From: Craterostigma plantagineum
Taxonomy: Eukaryota > Streptophyta > Magnoliopsida > Lamiales > Linderniaceae
Assembly: GCA_027422505.1 (NCBI GenBank)
Contig: JAPQWV010000002.1
Coordinates: 22,918,501 to 22,982,500, forward strand
Length of the DNA stretch: 64,000 bases
Direction: 5' to 3'
Shown here in pieces: positions 1-10,043 of the stretch. Under the pieces are notes generated by a model that had not been told where the DNA came from, ran no database searches, and saw only the letters and a program-made list of their open reading frames with translations. Position 1 is the first letter of the stretch. Each line of letters begins with the position of its first letter. A program made the translations under genes and the position numbers.

Positions 1-581
1 ACTCGAGGAAGGTGAAGACTACGAGCTGACATTCCCGAACTTCTCGAGATTCTCAAACACACCGTCGTCGATGAGGAGTGCCCTCCCCTGAAGTCGAAGA
101 TAAGAGAAGAACTGACTGAAGTCGAAGACGAGTGCCCTACCATGGGAAAATGCCAAAGTAGTTGCTCCTTATCAAGAAGAAATACGAAGGAGAATCTGGA
201 GGAAGGGAGACAGCATTAAGAAGTTAGACGAGCTGGAACTAAGAGGCCTAACCCATCTTTCAAGACCAACTATCGTTCGGTATCTGCTATCTCTCCCTCG
301 AGGACTTATGATCAAAGGAGGAGCTGATGTTGATACTCTTCGGAGAGAAGAAAAGGAACGAGCCAGAATCAGTGCAATCATGGGGGTACGCCGAGCTCGC
401 CTTGACTTCTACGAATTCCCTATCTAGAAGGTACGACGATTAGATGGAACGATTGAATAACTGACTGAAGGCGACCTCTCCTACATCAGAGATGAGGACA
501 TTGATTAGATGGTCGGACATGCTCCTTGGAACACTTTAGAATCCAGATCTCAAAGTTGGATATGTAGCTCTTAAACGATTT

Positions 582-1037
582 ATGATGCGCCAAGTCAAGT
601 TCAACGCAACCCGCGACCTCCAAATGGCAGTGGAAAGCAATATGAAGAGGGTAAACCTCACAAAGGCGTCCTTCGAAGTTCCAGACTCAGGTTTTGGTGA
701 AGGCCACATAATTAATGAAGACAACGATCCGTCAGTGGTCTACATTAATTACAAGGGAGAGAAAAAACTAATGAAGACATCAGAGATTAACAAGTTCAGG
801 GACGATACTCTTCTAATCATCCGGAACAAACTCAGAAGCATTCTCGAGCAGCTAAGAAATGAACAACACGAAGTCCAAGCAAAGTACATCAAGTTGATCG
901 AAACCATATGTGAGGGAATATCATATCGAAGAAGTTTGCGGTCGTACGAGCATTTCTTAGGACTTAGAAAATCTCCATATGTGAGCCCCAAGAAAAGGAA
1001 GAACCGAAAGACATCAACAAGAGGACGAGGATACTAA
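582..1037 (+). pseudogene. C-terminal accessory ORF remnant of an LTR retrotransposon (151 aa open)
   Basis: A basic reading frame ends 9 bases before the purine tract of the LTR element. It has no RT, integrase or protease motif. Visible features are a central charged region with YKGEKKLMKTSEINKF, a predicted coiled-coil segment and a very basic tail (KKRKNRKTSTRGRG). Its order (two short blocks, then a helix ending in RRSLRSYEHFLG, just before the PPT) resembles an uncharacterised conserved segment I recall from many predicted plant retroelement proteins; that is memory, not a search. The frame continues upstream through stops, so it is probably the tail of a broken longer ORF. Function unknown. 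Confidence 0.45.
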
Positions 1038-1046
1038 GGGGGAGAT

Positions 1047-1300
1047 TGTTAGGATTATTTGTAGTGTCCTCTATTATAGTAGTAGTTTGGGAGACAATCT
1101 GTATTTAGTAAGAGTTTGGTACTTGGGCTCTAATATACCAAAGAGTTGTGGTATATAAAGCCCATAATTACCCTTGTTAGGATTTATCAAAAGAAATTGT
1201 GTTTGAAGCCGCTCTCGTTAAACACACACACGAACATACACTACAAGGTGCTTCATACGCTTTAATCTTTCTAATAATCTTTTGATCTTGTTTGGTAACA
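1047..1300 (+). repeat. Short 3' LTR (TGTTAGG...GGTAACA)
   Basis: The LTR starts TGTTA directly after the PPT and ends TAACA, giving a 5-base inverted terminal repeat. A TATA-like GTATATAAAG lies at about 1151-1160. An alternative right end at 1312 (CCAACA) has a weaker inverted repeat. The partner LTR is outside the window. Confidence 0.6.
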
Positions 1301-1312
1301 AGTGGACCAACA

Positions 1313-1554
1313 AGATTGGCTACGAGCCTGTCTACATGAAGAACATTGCTCAGCTTGGGAAAGTAGGGCACGTTCAATCTGTCTCGACCGAGAATCCGTC
1401 CTTTAGCACCCCATCCGAACGTCACAGATCCACTCCTTAAAGGCACGTAATCACATAGATACTCTTTGGTACCCGTCATATGTCGGGAACACCCGTTATC
1501 GAAGTACCAAGAACCTGTCACGTTAGCTCGCAAAGAGGTATACACAACATTCAC
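1313..1554 (-). pseudogene. Copia aspartic protease / pre-integrase fragment
   Basis: The minus-strand translation contains WYFDNGCSRHMTG, the plant copia protease active-site block; the usual D-S-G is D-N-G here. It is followed by the conserved LSNVLHVDRLVANL stretch, after which the frame runs into unrelated LTR sequence at about 1312. The Ser-to-Asn change in the active-site triplet and the truncation make this inactive. Confidence 0.8.
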
Positions 1555-1657
1555 TTATGCACGGATTTCCATATCTAAACTTTCATAGATGATAAAACAC
1601 CATTTGGGTTACCAGAATTTGAATGTGAGCCAGTTGAACCTTCTCCAGACATACCTT

Positions 1658-1891
1658 TCAACACTGATTTCTCAATGTTGAGCGGGATGTTGGATGACAT
1701 TTCAGCCGACATCGATTTCTTTGCAGAAATCTCCCCTTCAATTTCCAGCAATATGGCTTAATATGACCAGGCAGCTTGCAAAGGTTACACTTAAACTTTC
1801 TATTCTTAGACATACTAGCAGCAAGCTTAGGACTCTTCTTAACGACTAAATTCTCATTACTTTCGATACTACCATGCTCGGCATTTAACAA
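1658..1891 (-). pseudogene. Copia gag C-terminal fragment with a second zinc knuckle
   Basis: The short frame carries CNLCKLPGHIKPYC, a complete C-x2-C-x4-H-x4-C knuckle followed by WKLKG. In this family a knuckle of this type sits just before the protease, which fits its position between the gag zinc-knuckle ORF (2152-2607) and the protease remnant. Stops and frame changes separate it from both neighbours. Confidence 0.65.
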
Positions 1892-2151
1892 AGACTATCT
1901 TAGGTCTATCATGAATAACAGAATCAGAAGTATTCGTAGGCTGAGAGTTAAATCCTAAACCTTGCTTATCAAACATACCTAATGATAATACCTCATCAAG
2001 GGTCGATTTACCCTTGTACAGCGCTTTCACGATGGTTCTGAGTTCCGACTTTTCGCCTTTTCCTTCTCATATTGTGCGGACAACATCTTAACGGCTTCAT
2101 TAATCTGGACTTTCGTGCAAATGTCAGTTTCTAACTCTGCATCATCAGAAC

Positions 2152-2607
2152 TTAATACCCATCAAAACAGTTTGAGTCACCATAATAAAAAATAATTTGT
2201 TTCCAAGATGTTGAGTCAAATGTTGGCTCAACATCAATTATCACCGTAAAGCCGATTTGATGATCTTCTTCTTCATTGTCTGAGAAGGAATGTATGGTTA
2301 CTGATGATTGCCTGGACTCATTAGGGAACTGTTCTTCATCTTCATCGTCGGAAAGATCAACCCAAAGTGATTTTCCTTGTTTGCGTAAAGTATTCGCGCA
2401 TTCGTTGGCAAAGTGACCCCAGCCAGTGCATGGATGGCATCTCACTGAATCCCAGTCAATCTTCTTCTTTTCGTCGGTATTGCATTTGACGTATGGAGGA
2501 GCATAAGAAGGTTCTGCTTTGACATTTTGGCCATTCGTGAACGTTGGGCCAACATTCTGCTCGACATTCTTCTTCTGATGGACCTTTGTAAATTTCTTCA
2601 CGAGCAT
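2152..2607 (-). pseudogene. Copia gag middle part with CCHC knuckle
   Basis: The frame contains CHPCTGWGHFANEC (C-x2-C-x4-H-x4-C), a basic stretch before it and an acidic DDEDEE tail after it. The same order, with CYECQGWGHFANEC, occurs in copia-3 at 63092-63535, which confirms the family assignment. It is separated by a frameshift from the N-terminal gag at 2790-3314. Confidence 0.8.
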
Positions 2608-2789
2608 AGCCGTAACCTCATCATTGTCAGGTTCAACTTCAGTTTACACCTTGGATGACAAACTGACTAGAGCAATGCTTTTGCCGCGTGAAGCTCTCTT
2701 TTGGACTTCGAGGTTGGCCTCATAGTTCTTTATAATGTTCATCAACGTGTTGAAGTCCAACGTGGCTAGATTGTGGGCTTCCAACGTGG

Positions 2790-3314
2790 CTAGATTGCTT
2801 TAGAAATTAAGACCTTATTCGAGATCGGATCTCCGAGACTAGCACACTCGCTCGAGATCGTCAGCATCTTGCCGAAGTACGTGGTAATGTCCTCTTCTTC
2901 CTTCATTTTGAGGTTCTCGAACTGGTTGAGAAGAAGCCTTAGTCGGGTTTCCCTCACACCCGCATCGCCTTCGCAGTACCTCTGAAGTAGATCCCACGCA
3001 TTCTTTGCAGTCGTACAATTTTGAATAATCTTGAACATGAAGATATCGAACGAAGAGAAGATGGCATTAAGGGCTTTTTTGTTGAACTCGGCTGCGCTCT
3101 TCTCGTGAGGACTCCAATCGTCGATCGGTTTCTCATAGAATACACCATCAGCATCGGGGGCAGACTTTGGAGAAGTATAATCGTTGAGAACAGCCTCCCA
3201 CGCACGCGTATCAATTGACTTTATGCATTGGCGCACACGAACCTTCCAATAGGCATAATTGGAACCGTCTAACACGGGGACTTTTCCTATGTAGTTTGAG
3301 CTTGTAACATCCAT
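2790..3314 (-). pseudogene. Copia gag N-terminal domain (DUF4219/UBN2 type)
   Basis: Starting at the ATG of MDVTSSNYIGKVPVLDG, the protein has the retrotransposon gag signature LDGSNYAYWKVRVRQCI followed by a helical region with YCEGDAGVRETRLRLLLNQFE and FGKMLTISSECASLGDP. These match copia-3 gag nearly residue for residue. Its role would be the capsid of virus-like particles. The frame closes at 2790 by a shift, so the copy is defective. The apparent extension upstream of this ATG runs through the primer-binding site and is not coding. Confidence 0.85.
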
Positions 3315-3352
3315 GGAAAAGGATAAAAAATGCTTAGACACATCAAGCGGTG

Positions 3353-3364
3353 GCTCTAATACCA
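3353..3364 (-). other. tRNA-Met primer-binding site of copia-1
   Basis: The minus strand reads TGGTATTAGAGC directly after the LTR end (CACTTCA). It is one base from the canonical plant copia initiator-Met site TGGTATCAGAGC. Confidence 0.75.
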
Positions 3365-3367
3365 CTT

Positions 3368-4037
3368 TGAAGTGGTCCCGATATGATATGAATGTAAATA
3401 ACTAAGTTCTAAAACTGGTGACTAAATGTTGGAATAAATGTTGGGGTAACACTGCAGCCAACACCTGGGATCAGAACCCAACACAGAACGCACAGCGGAA
3501 TATTTAACGAACTTAGTAAAGAGAAACGATAGACATGAGATGTAAAATTGTGCAGCAAGTCAGAAACTTGCTGCGTGCCTCATGGCGAAAAATCCAGTAC
3601 GAAGATGGATTACAAAACAACTATCGAAAGATAATAAAAATCAAGTCTAGAAAAACTAAGAATATTACGATTCTGCAAACCTACAATGTTCTAAGACTTT
3701 TGCGAACCGAAATACTAGGCTAAAAGAAACCACTCGTGTTTCGCTAAAAGTCAAAGTATGCTTCGACCCATGACTCGTGATTTTCGCACTTTTCGTTCAA
3801 TAGTTACTCCATGAAAAGCTCTCTCGGAAAGTGGTATATTGCAGCTCGAAAATAACTCTTATTTATAGGCCTTGGCTCTCGTTTAAATCGGTAAGAGATC
3901 CCTTGATAATCTCCCAAAATATCTCCTTGAACATCTCTCTAAATATAGTAAATATTTGATTCAAATCGTCTCTCCTTATTGGTTGATCATATCTTCCATA
4001 TTTGGTAGTTGCAATCTCCTATTTTTGGCATGTAGGT
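3368..4037 (-). repeat. 5' LTR of copia-1, promoter-distal portion
   Basis: On the minus strand this LTR ends ...CACTTCA at 3368. Its upstream 60-odd bases were displaced to 11145-11207 by the gypsy insertion at 4037/4038. A TATA-like TTATAAATA reads on the minus strand at about 3868-3876. It resembles the LTR of copia-3 (61478-62299). Confidence 0.75.
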
Positions 4038-4590
4038 TGATGCGGCACAGAAATTAGGCAGGCTAAATAATAGAATTAAGGAAATAATTAGCTATTAAGA
4101 GAACTTAGTAAAAATACGAGTTTCTAGGAAAAAGATAAAGTTAGATTGTGAAGCGAGGTTTTTAGGGACCTCCGACGAACTTTAGGGAGATAGCAACAGG
4201 AAACAAGAGTTTTAGGGACCTACGACAGGCTTTAAGGACCGAACACCATATCAGAGAAGTGTTTTGATGACCTATCGTGCTAAACAGGTCCTGTCGCCCC
4301 GAGGAAGCGTCATAAGGAATTCATTCTGAAGCCTGAAAAGACGACTGACAACACTGAAAAGCTGTTCTGACAGTACTGTGCCAGCCGCCTGCTTTTTCTG
4401 ACAGCAGAGCCAAGTCCCATCCTCTTGAAAGACAGCCTATACTATGCGCCTCACGTTGTCCGAGAAGGTTTTATCCCCAGGATTTTCGGGATGTAAGCCA
4501 GGCCAGACTACCTGACGTCCCTGGCAGCACAGAGCTATGTCCTACCTCCGGAAAATTAGGGATGCCATTGGATTGCTTGATGAAAAACCA

Positions 4591-4600
4591 CTATAAATAG
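4591..4600 (+). promoter_or_regulatory. LTR TATA box (CTATAAATAG)
   Basis: A textbook plant TATA box inside the 5' LTR, with the equivalent at 10594-10603 in the 3' LTR. It is the likely RNA polymerase II start region of the element. Confidence 0.65.
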
Positions 4601-4879
4601 AAGGGTTCGCCCCTTTTTATTACAGGCCAACAGATCTTAAGAAAACCTCACACTCTCACCACGAAAAACACTTAGAAAACTCTCTCTCTACGTTAAACAC
4701 AACATCTTTGACATCCCATTAGCTATTTTCTTATGTGTTCCTGAGAGCAATGTGAGGAATAAGTAGTTTGAGTGTGTAAATCATTGATGTATAGTGAAAA
4801 CAGTTCCTGAGCGCCCGGTGGACGTTGGATCTGCAAAGATCCGAACCACGTAATCCCTGTGTTATTTCATTTACGTCCC

Positions 4880-5030
4880 CAGCACGCTCCCAACACATCC
4901 CGACACGTCCCAACAGGTCCCAAACACGTCCCAACGTCCCAAACACGTCCCAACAGGTCCCAAACACGTCTCAACAGGTCCCAAACACGTCCCAAATAGG
5001 TCCCAAACACGTCCTAAGATCCCAAATACG
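4880..5030 (+). repeat. GTCCCAA(AC)AC minisatellite in the gypsy LTR
   Basis: About 150 bases built from imperfect copies of ACGTCCCAAACACGTCCCAACAG. The 3' LTR equivalent (about 10880-10995) has fewer copies and a different order, so the array changed after or during insertion. Confidence 0.8.
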
Positions 5031-5161
5031 TCTCCTTCCGTTCCCTTATAAATAAGCACCTTACACACGTCCTTAAACTTTGAGATAATCGATTCTCCGG
5101 CTATATAAATCTTCTGAGCTCCACATATAGATCTTATTGTTTGGGATAGCCCCACATAAAA

Positions 5162-5178
5162 TGGCGCCGTCTCTGGGA
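5162..5178 (+). other. Gypsy primer-binding site
   Basis: TGGCGCCGTCTCTGGGA begins five bases after the LTR end. It resembles the TGGCGCCGTT... site used by Athila/Tat-type elements, usually assigned to a tRNA other than initiator Met. Confidence 0.7.
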
Positions 5179-5399
5179 AAATTCGGAGTTGAAGGCGTGG
5201 GTGATTTTGCCAGTGCGAAGCTGTGCTCAACATTCCTTATTCTTTTTTTTCTTTTCTTTATTTTCGTTGGGATGAGACGAAACACGCAAAGAACTGATGG
5301 AAGACCCACTCTGACGAAGAATTTGGACCCGTAACCCGTAGGAGCTGCCAAAGCACAACCGAAGCTCTTGAGGCGTAAGGCCGTCTGCACCACCTTGAC

Positions 5400-6100
5400 G
5401 AGTTGAGGAAAGGGCGAAGATCCGAAGCTCCCACGTCAGAACCTAAAGGCCCAGCTCCGCGCTGGCAAGAAGACCCGAAGCTCCACCATCAGGACCTAAA
5501 AGCCCAGCTCCGCTGGCAAGAGGACCCGAAGCTCCACCTTCAGGACCTAAAAGCCCAGCCCCGTGCTGGTACGAAGACCAGAAGCTCCGCCTTCAGGACC
5601 TCCCAGCTCCACGCCGGCATGAAGATTCGAAGCCCCACATTTGGGACCTTCCAGCTCCTCGCTATCACGCGAAACTCAGTGGAACCTAGAAGGAATCTCC
5701 AAACCAGGTCCGCAGATCCGTGGGATCTAGAAGACAGTTCTCACTACCGTCTGAAGGTCCACGGAAGATACAAGCCAAGCTCCGTGCTGGCACATGAAGG
5801 TCCGTGGCACCTAAAAGACAGTTCCCCGCTGCCGTCCGAAGGTCCGCAAAAGATACAAGCCAAGCGCCGTGACACATGAAGATCTTTGGGACCTAGAGGC
5901 CAGCTCTACACTGGCGTATGAAGATCTTGGGGACCAGGAGCCAGCTCCGCGTGGGCACACGAAGATCCTGGGACCTAGAAGTCAGCCCCGTGCCGGCAGT
6001 TAGTGGGAGATAAAAGCCCAGTTCCATGCGGACACTTGAAGATCCACGGAAGGCATCCCACGTTGATAAGGCTCTTAGCCGGGACCTCAGGACCTTCTAA
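5400..6100 (+). repeat. Degenerate about 50-60 bp tandem repeats in the gypsy interior
   Basis: Repeated blocks of the type CAGCTCCGCGCTGGCAAGA / GACCCGAAGCTCCACC / AGGACCTAAAAGCCCAG recur at least eight times with drift from about 5400 to 6050. Related GAAGATCCGCGGAAG and CAGCTCC units reappear at 6880-7090 and 7310-7340. The plus-strand open frame at 5403-5879 is only the translation of this repeat and matches no protein I know. Confidence 0.65.
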
Positions 6101-7533
6101 AATCTCATTCTCTATTATATATTCTGGTTATCGAAATAAACATGTTTACCACGCAAACCATGATTATCTTTTGGAGGATAGAAAATGACCCCACATGGTA
6201 GGACATGTGGGGGGTGTTCGCTGATCAGGGCCTCGAACAAGACTGAAGGTACCTCCTCCAGATATGGGCAAGATCCACCCAGAGCAGTCGAAGTCAGAAA
6301 GCGACCGCGGGGAAGGAAGACCTCCGAAAACTGCCAAACGTGCTGAAGAAAGGCCATGACCTGAAACACAGGTTCGAGATGATGAAGATAAGCAAGACGG
6401 TACAGATAAGTTATAAAGGGATCTCAGAACATCCAAGCGGACCTCCATGAGTTTCGAAGGGAGCTGGGAGCTCCAGAAAGAACTAAGCGACGCTCGGGAA
6501 AAAGGGAAGACAATACGGCCGAAAAGGAGATGGAAATTCGAGACTACCTCAAACGGTTGAAAGGAGAGTAGTCACTCAAAGAAGGAGGAAGCCTTTTGGG
6601 GACCTCTTTCGAGGGCCCCGTAAAGATTCACACCACTATGCAAATCCAGAAGGACTCATCCTAGCGGTGAATCTGAGAGAGTTCATTGATCATGGCCTCG
6701 GGCAAGGTCCGAAGGTAGTTGAAAAGGAGTCCGTAAGAACTATGCCGACTAAAGGCAGACAACGTCCGCCTCCTCCAGATAGGGGCCAGTTCCATCTAGG
6801 ACTCATGTCCTTGTCATAGTAGGAGCGCTCTGATGTCCAACAGAGCCCGAATTATGCGCCTGAGCATTTGAAGGACTCAGAGGCCCAGCTCCACAATGGT
6901 GTACAAAGGACTGCAGAACCTAAATCCAGCTTCGTGCTGGCGTGAAGGTACGTGAAGGTCCCTGGAACCCAGAAGCTAGCTCCTCGCCGACGTCCGAAGA
7001 TCCGCGGAAGAAAAAAGCCCAACTCCAAGCCTAAGGATCTGTGGAAGATAAACATGAAGATCCACGGGAGACATCTCATGATGAGGAGGCTCTTAGCCGG
7101 AACTCCAGGGCCCTCTAAATCTCACTCTTATTGATACCATATTAAATCTACACCATACTAACAATTACTATCACTCGAAGGATGAAACCGAAGGGCCCCC
7201 CATCCTACTGAGGAAGTTCGTTGAACATGGCCGAGACTAAGGTCTGAAGGTAGCCGAGAAGGAGCTCGGGGGATCTGTGCCCACTAAAGGCAGACAACCC
7301 CTGCCTCCTCTAAGGGCCAGCTCCATTTAAGGCTCACGGCCCTATCGTAATAGGAGCTCTAGGCCAGAAGAATTCCTATTTCCAATCCAGGGCCCGAAAT
7401 TGCACACATGAAAGGTCGACGGTCTGAACCTCCGGAGATCTGAAGGCCGGGACCTCATCGTTAACCCAGAAGAAAAGAGCTCTATTTCGCCATTACTTCA
7501 AATTTTAGGCCTCCAACAAGGAGCCCAGATACT

Positions 7534-7883
7534 AGCAATTTAAGCGAGCTGGCGCTATATCCACGCATTTAAGCGAGCGGACACTATATCCACGCATGTA
7601 AGCGGGCGGGCGCTATAACCATGCATTTAAAGCGAGCTGGCGCTATATCCACGCTTGTGAGCGAGCGGGCACTATATCCACGCATTTAAGCGAGCGGGCG
7701 CTATACCACGCAATTTAAGCGAGCTGGCGCTATATCCACGCATAAGCGAGCGGGCGCTATATCCACGCATGTGAGCGAGCGGGAGCTATATCCATGCATT
7801 TGAGGGAGCGGGCGCTATAACCACGCATTTAAGCGAGCGGGCGCTATACCCACGCATTTAAGCGAAGCTGGCGCTATAACCAG
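7534..7883 (+). repeat. About 12-copy, 29-30 bp tandem array in the gypsy interior
   Basis: The unit reads roughly ATTTAAGCGAGCGGGCGCT then ATATCCACGC. By eye I count twelve units with GCGAGCTGGCGC and GCGAGCGGGCGC variants intermixed. Isolated units recur at about 8195-8217 and 8378-8431, showing the array once extended further or seeded nearby copies. Confidence 0.85.
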
Positions 7884-7959
7884 GGTAAACTATTGATGTC
7901 CCTAAGGAAATACCGCCTTGTCAGAATATAAATATATTATATAAACGGTGCACCGTATA

Positions 7960-8190
7960 ATATAATCGATGCCAAAGTTCGACGGACCTGCGGTGTACAG
8001 GACGTCAAAGATGATATATCTGCGGTGTGATGATGCCAAAGGTCGACGGACCAGCGGTGTACAGGACGTCAAAGATAATCCATCTGCGATGTGAATGATG
8101 CCCATAAGGGTGTACAAGATGCCGCCGCTGACGGGCTGCGGTGTACAGGACATCAAAGGCTCTCAGTAAGCCTGCGACGTGAATGATACC
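7960..8190 (+). repeat. About 65-70 bp repeat, three degenerate copies
   Basis: Three imperfect copies contain GATGCCAAAGxTCGACGGACC, CGGTGTACAGGACGTCAAAG and CTGCGxxGTGAATGAT. They lie directly downstream of the 30 bp array and form a second, unrelated repeat family inside the same element. Confidence 0.7.
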
Positions 8191-8719
8191 AAAGCGAAGC
8201 GGGCGCTATAACCAGGGTAAATCAATGAGGAGATCCCCATGTTTTATGGACCTTAGTGTCTACAAAAATACTTAAATCGCTAAGGACATAGAGAGCCTAG
8301 CACAAATGACACCTGAGGACAATGACGACGGTCATTGCAACCTAGGCGTGAATTCGTACTTGGCTTACGAATTACTAAGCGAGCTGGCACTATAACCATG
8401 CATCTAAGTGAGCTGGCGCTATAACCATGCCACCATAATGATGCTCCCAGGAACATCCATCAGGTCCCGAAAGAATGCAAAGCACAAAAACATGTAATAC
8501 AGGAGAACGGGAACTTCGGTTAAACATGCGAACATGGGGGGTTAAGCTCCCCAGACCATTATGACCCGCAAGGAATAAATGACAGTATTTTTTACAGGCC
8601 CTCACAATGATAAAAAAAAAGGCAGGAAAGAGGCTTGTACAAATTAGATTTCCTAGGGAGCTAGGAGAGACGTGCAGCAGGACCTGGGGATCTCCTTCAA
8701 AGTGCAATGCTCGAAGAGG

Positions 8720-9929
8720 AGCTCCGCTATCAGGTCCTCGCTAGGTCCCTTCCAGGGGAGTTAAGCTCCCCAAAACATCGTAGGTCCTAAGATATCCGAA
8801 AAGGCCTTCCACCAAGTTCCCTGAGGAGTTGGAGACGACATTCGAGATCAGCAGCATGCCAGGACATCTACATGCTTCTTTGCAGCAGGGAGCAAAAAAT
8901 AAGGGTCCTCGGAGGCCTGCAGATCTCCCTGGAAGCACCCAGGAAAATGAAGGTCCAGAAGAGCATACACGACCTCAGTTCCCGAGGATCCAGCGCTGAA
9001 GCCGCCCATGAAATAGCATCACATCAGAGGCCCAAACTCTCCCAGAGAAAGAGAGAGTCCTTCAAACAGTCTTGGCGCCAATCTTCAGCCAGGTCCTATA
9101 AGAATCTCTCGGCCGTCGGGAACAGAAGATCGTGCTGGCAAAGGCGAATATCTTCAGCCTTCACAGCCACCAACTGGGCAGCCACATGCACCTCCGTCAT
9201 GCGTGCAGAACCGGCATCCCACTCTTCTTTCTCCTCAGAGAAGGAGCTCCAGGGACCCTCCTCGCGCTATTTCACGAAAGCTTTATTTTCGTCCTTCTTT
9301 CTCCAGGGAGCTCGCAGTTCTCTCTCGTACTGCTCCACTAACTTTGTCTGGTTAGCTATCTCCAGGTCCTGGATTGAAGACTTTGCGTACAGTACGAAAG
9401 CTACGTGGCGCACCACCTGAGAAGAAGTAAAACTTACAAAAAGAACGTCACAGAAGACAAACAAGAGAATGCCTTAAGTGGATGATACGCCAGTTGCTCC
9501 ACGGTCGCCTCCGCATATCCCTGGGAGATGGCCCTCTGATCATATGGGAGCACCCAACGGCTTAGCAGGCTCATCTATTCATGTCTGTGTAGATGGTCCA
9601 CAGAAGCAGGGAGCTCACTCACTGAGGTCCCTATAGGTCCCATATGAGGCTCAACACCTACGCCTCAAAGGGAGTAACTTCTTTTTTGCTTTTTCTTCTG
9701 ACCGTTTGGATGGAGTTGTTTTCCTTTTAACACCAGGACACGGGCCGTGATGGGAGCCACTTGAACTCCCCTGATAGGGGAAAGAGCCGCAGGAGCATCC
9801 TCTGTCCTCACAGAAGGAGGGAGCTACAGACAGTGCACTAGCTTGGAGAGTCCAAGGCACGTGATCGAAAAGCGCTAGCTCCATGGCAAAAACAAATGAA
9901 GAAAAGGAAACGTGCCTTTCCAAAGACAA
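8720..9929 (-). pseudogene. Antisense ORF remnant within the gypsy element (coiled-coil protein)
   Basis: Reading against the element, open stretches at 9929-9651, 9610-9480 and 9464-9267, and on to about 8720, form a plausible single eroded protein. It has a basic KRKTTPSKRSEEKAKKK block, then SRWVLPYDQRAIS and ATVEQLAYHPLKAF, then a helical stretch SSIQDLEIANQTKLVEQYER followed by more charged sequence. Tat-lineage elements are known to carry extra ORFs in antisense between the coding region and the 3' LTR, often with a coiled-coil C-terminus. Position and layout fit that, but I cannot confirm homology. Several stops make it non-functional. Confidence 0.4.
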
Positions 9930-10043
9930 ATAAAGGTTTTTCGGTAAGGGAGGTATGATCCTTTATCTTAATTACAACCTACCTTACAATTTATACTCTA
10001 ATTCACATTTGTCCCAAAAGACAAATTAGAGTGGGGGAGTGGT

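Larger units (their letters stand above)
1..1300 (+). mobile_element. 3' end of a plus-strand LTR retrotransposon
   Basis: The left edge of the window holds the last part of an internal region followed by a purine tract (AAGGGGGAGAT, 1036-1046) and a short LTR. The element enters from outside the window, so its 5' LTR and target-site duplication cannot be seen. On its right it abuts a minus-strand copia element that breaks off inside its protease region, so this element or a deletion truncated that copy. Positions 1-581 are degenerate coding sequence with several in-frame stops; the frame leading into the open stretch at 582 can be followed by eye across them. Confidence 0.7.
1313..4037 (-). 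mobile_element. Ty1-copia element 1, truncated, with 5' LTR split by a gypsy insertion
   Basis: On the minus strand the order is LTR (starting near 11207, interrupted by the gypsy element at 4038-11141, ending at 3368), tRNA-Met primer site, gag, CCHC knuckles and an aspartic-protease start. It then stops abruptly at 1312 in the middle of the protease/GAG-pre-integrase region. No integrase or RT remains. It is the same family as copia-3 at the right edge: the gag proteins share long identical stretches and the LTRs share blocks such as the segment around 3560-3590 versus 62110-62150. Confidence 0.85.
4038..5156 (+). repeat. 5' LTR of the gypsy element
   Basis: It begins TGATGCGGCACAGAAATT and ends GGGATAGCCCCACA just before the primer site. 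It contains a consensus TATA box (4591-4600) and a GTCCC-rich minisatellite (about 4880-5030). It is nearly identical to 10044-11141, except for minisatellite copy number and scattered substitutions. Confidence 0.9.

Noticed and set aside
5403..5879. 158-codon plus-strand frame as a gag gene
   Set aside because: It is the translation of degenerate tandem repeats, with no knuckle or gag signature.
7534..7883. CRISPR-like regularly spaced array
   Set aside because: Units are contiguous 29-30 bp tandem repeats with drifting sequence and no unique spacers, inside a plant retrotransposon.
8872..9420. 182-codon plus-strand frame as the gypsy element's protein
   Set aside because: No known motif. 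The opposite strand gives more protein-like text with coiled-coil character across the same stretch.
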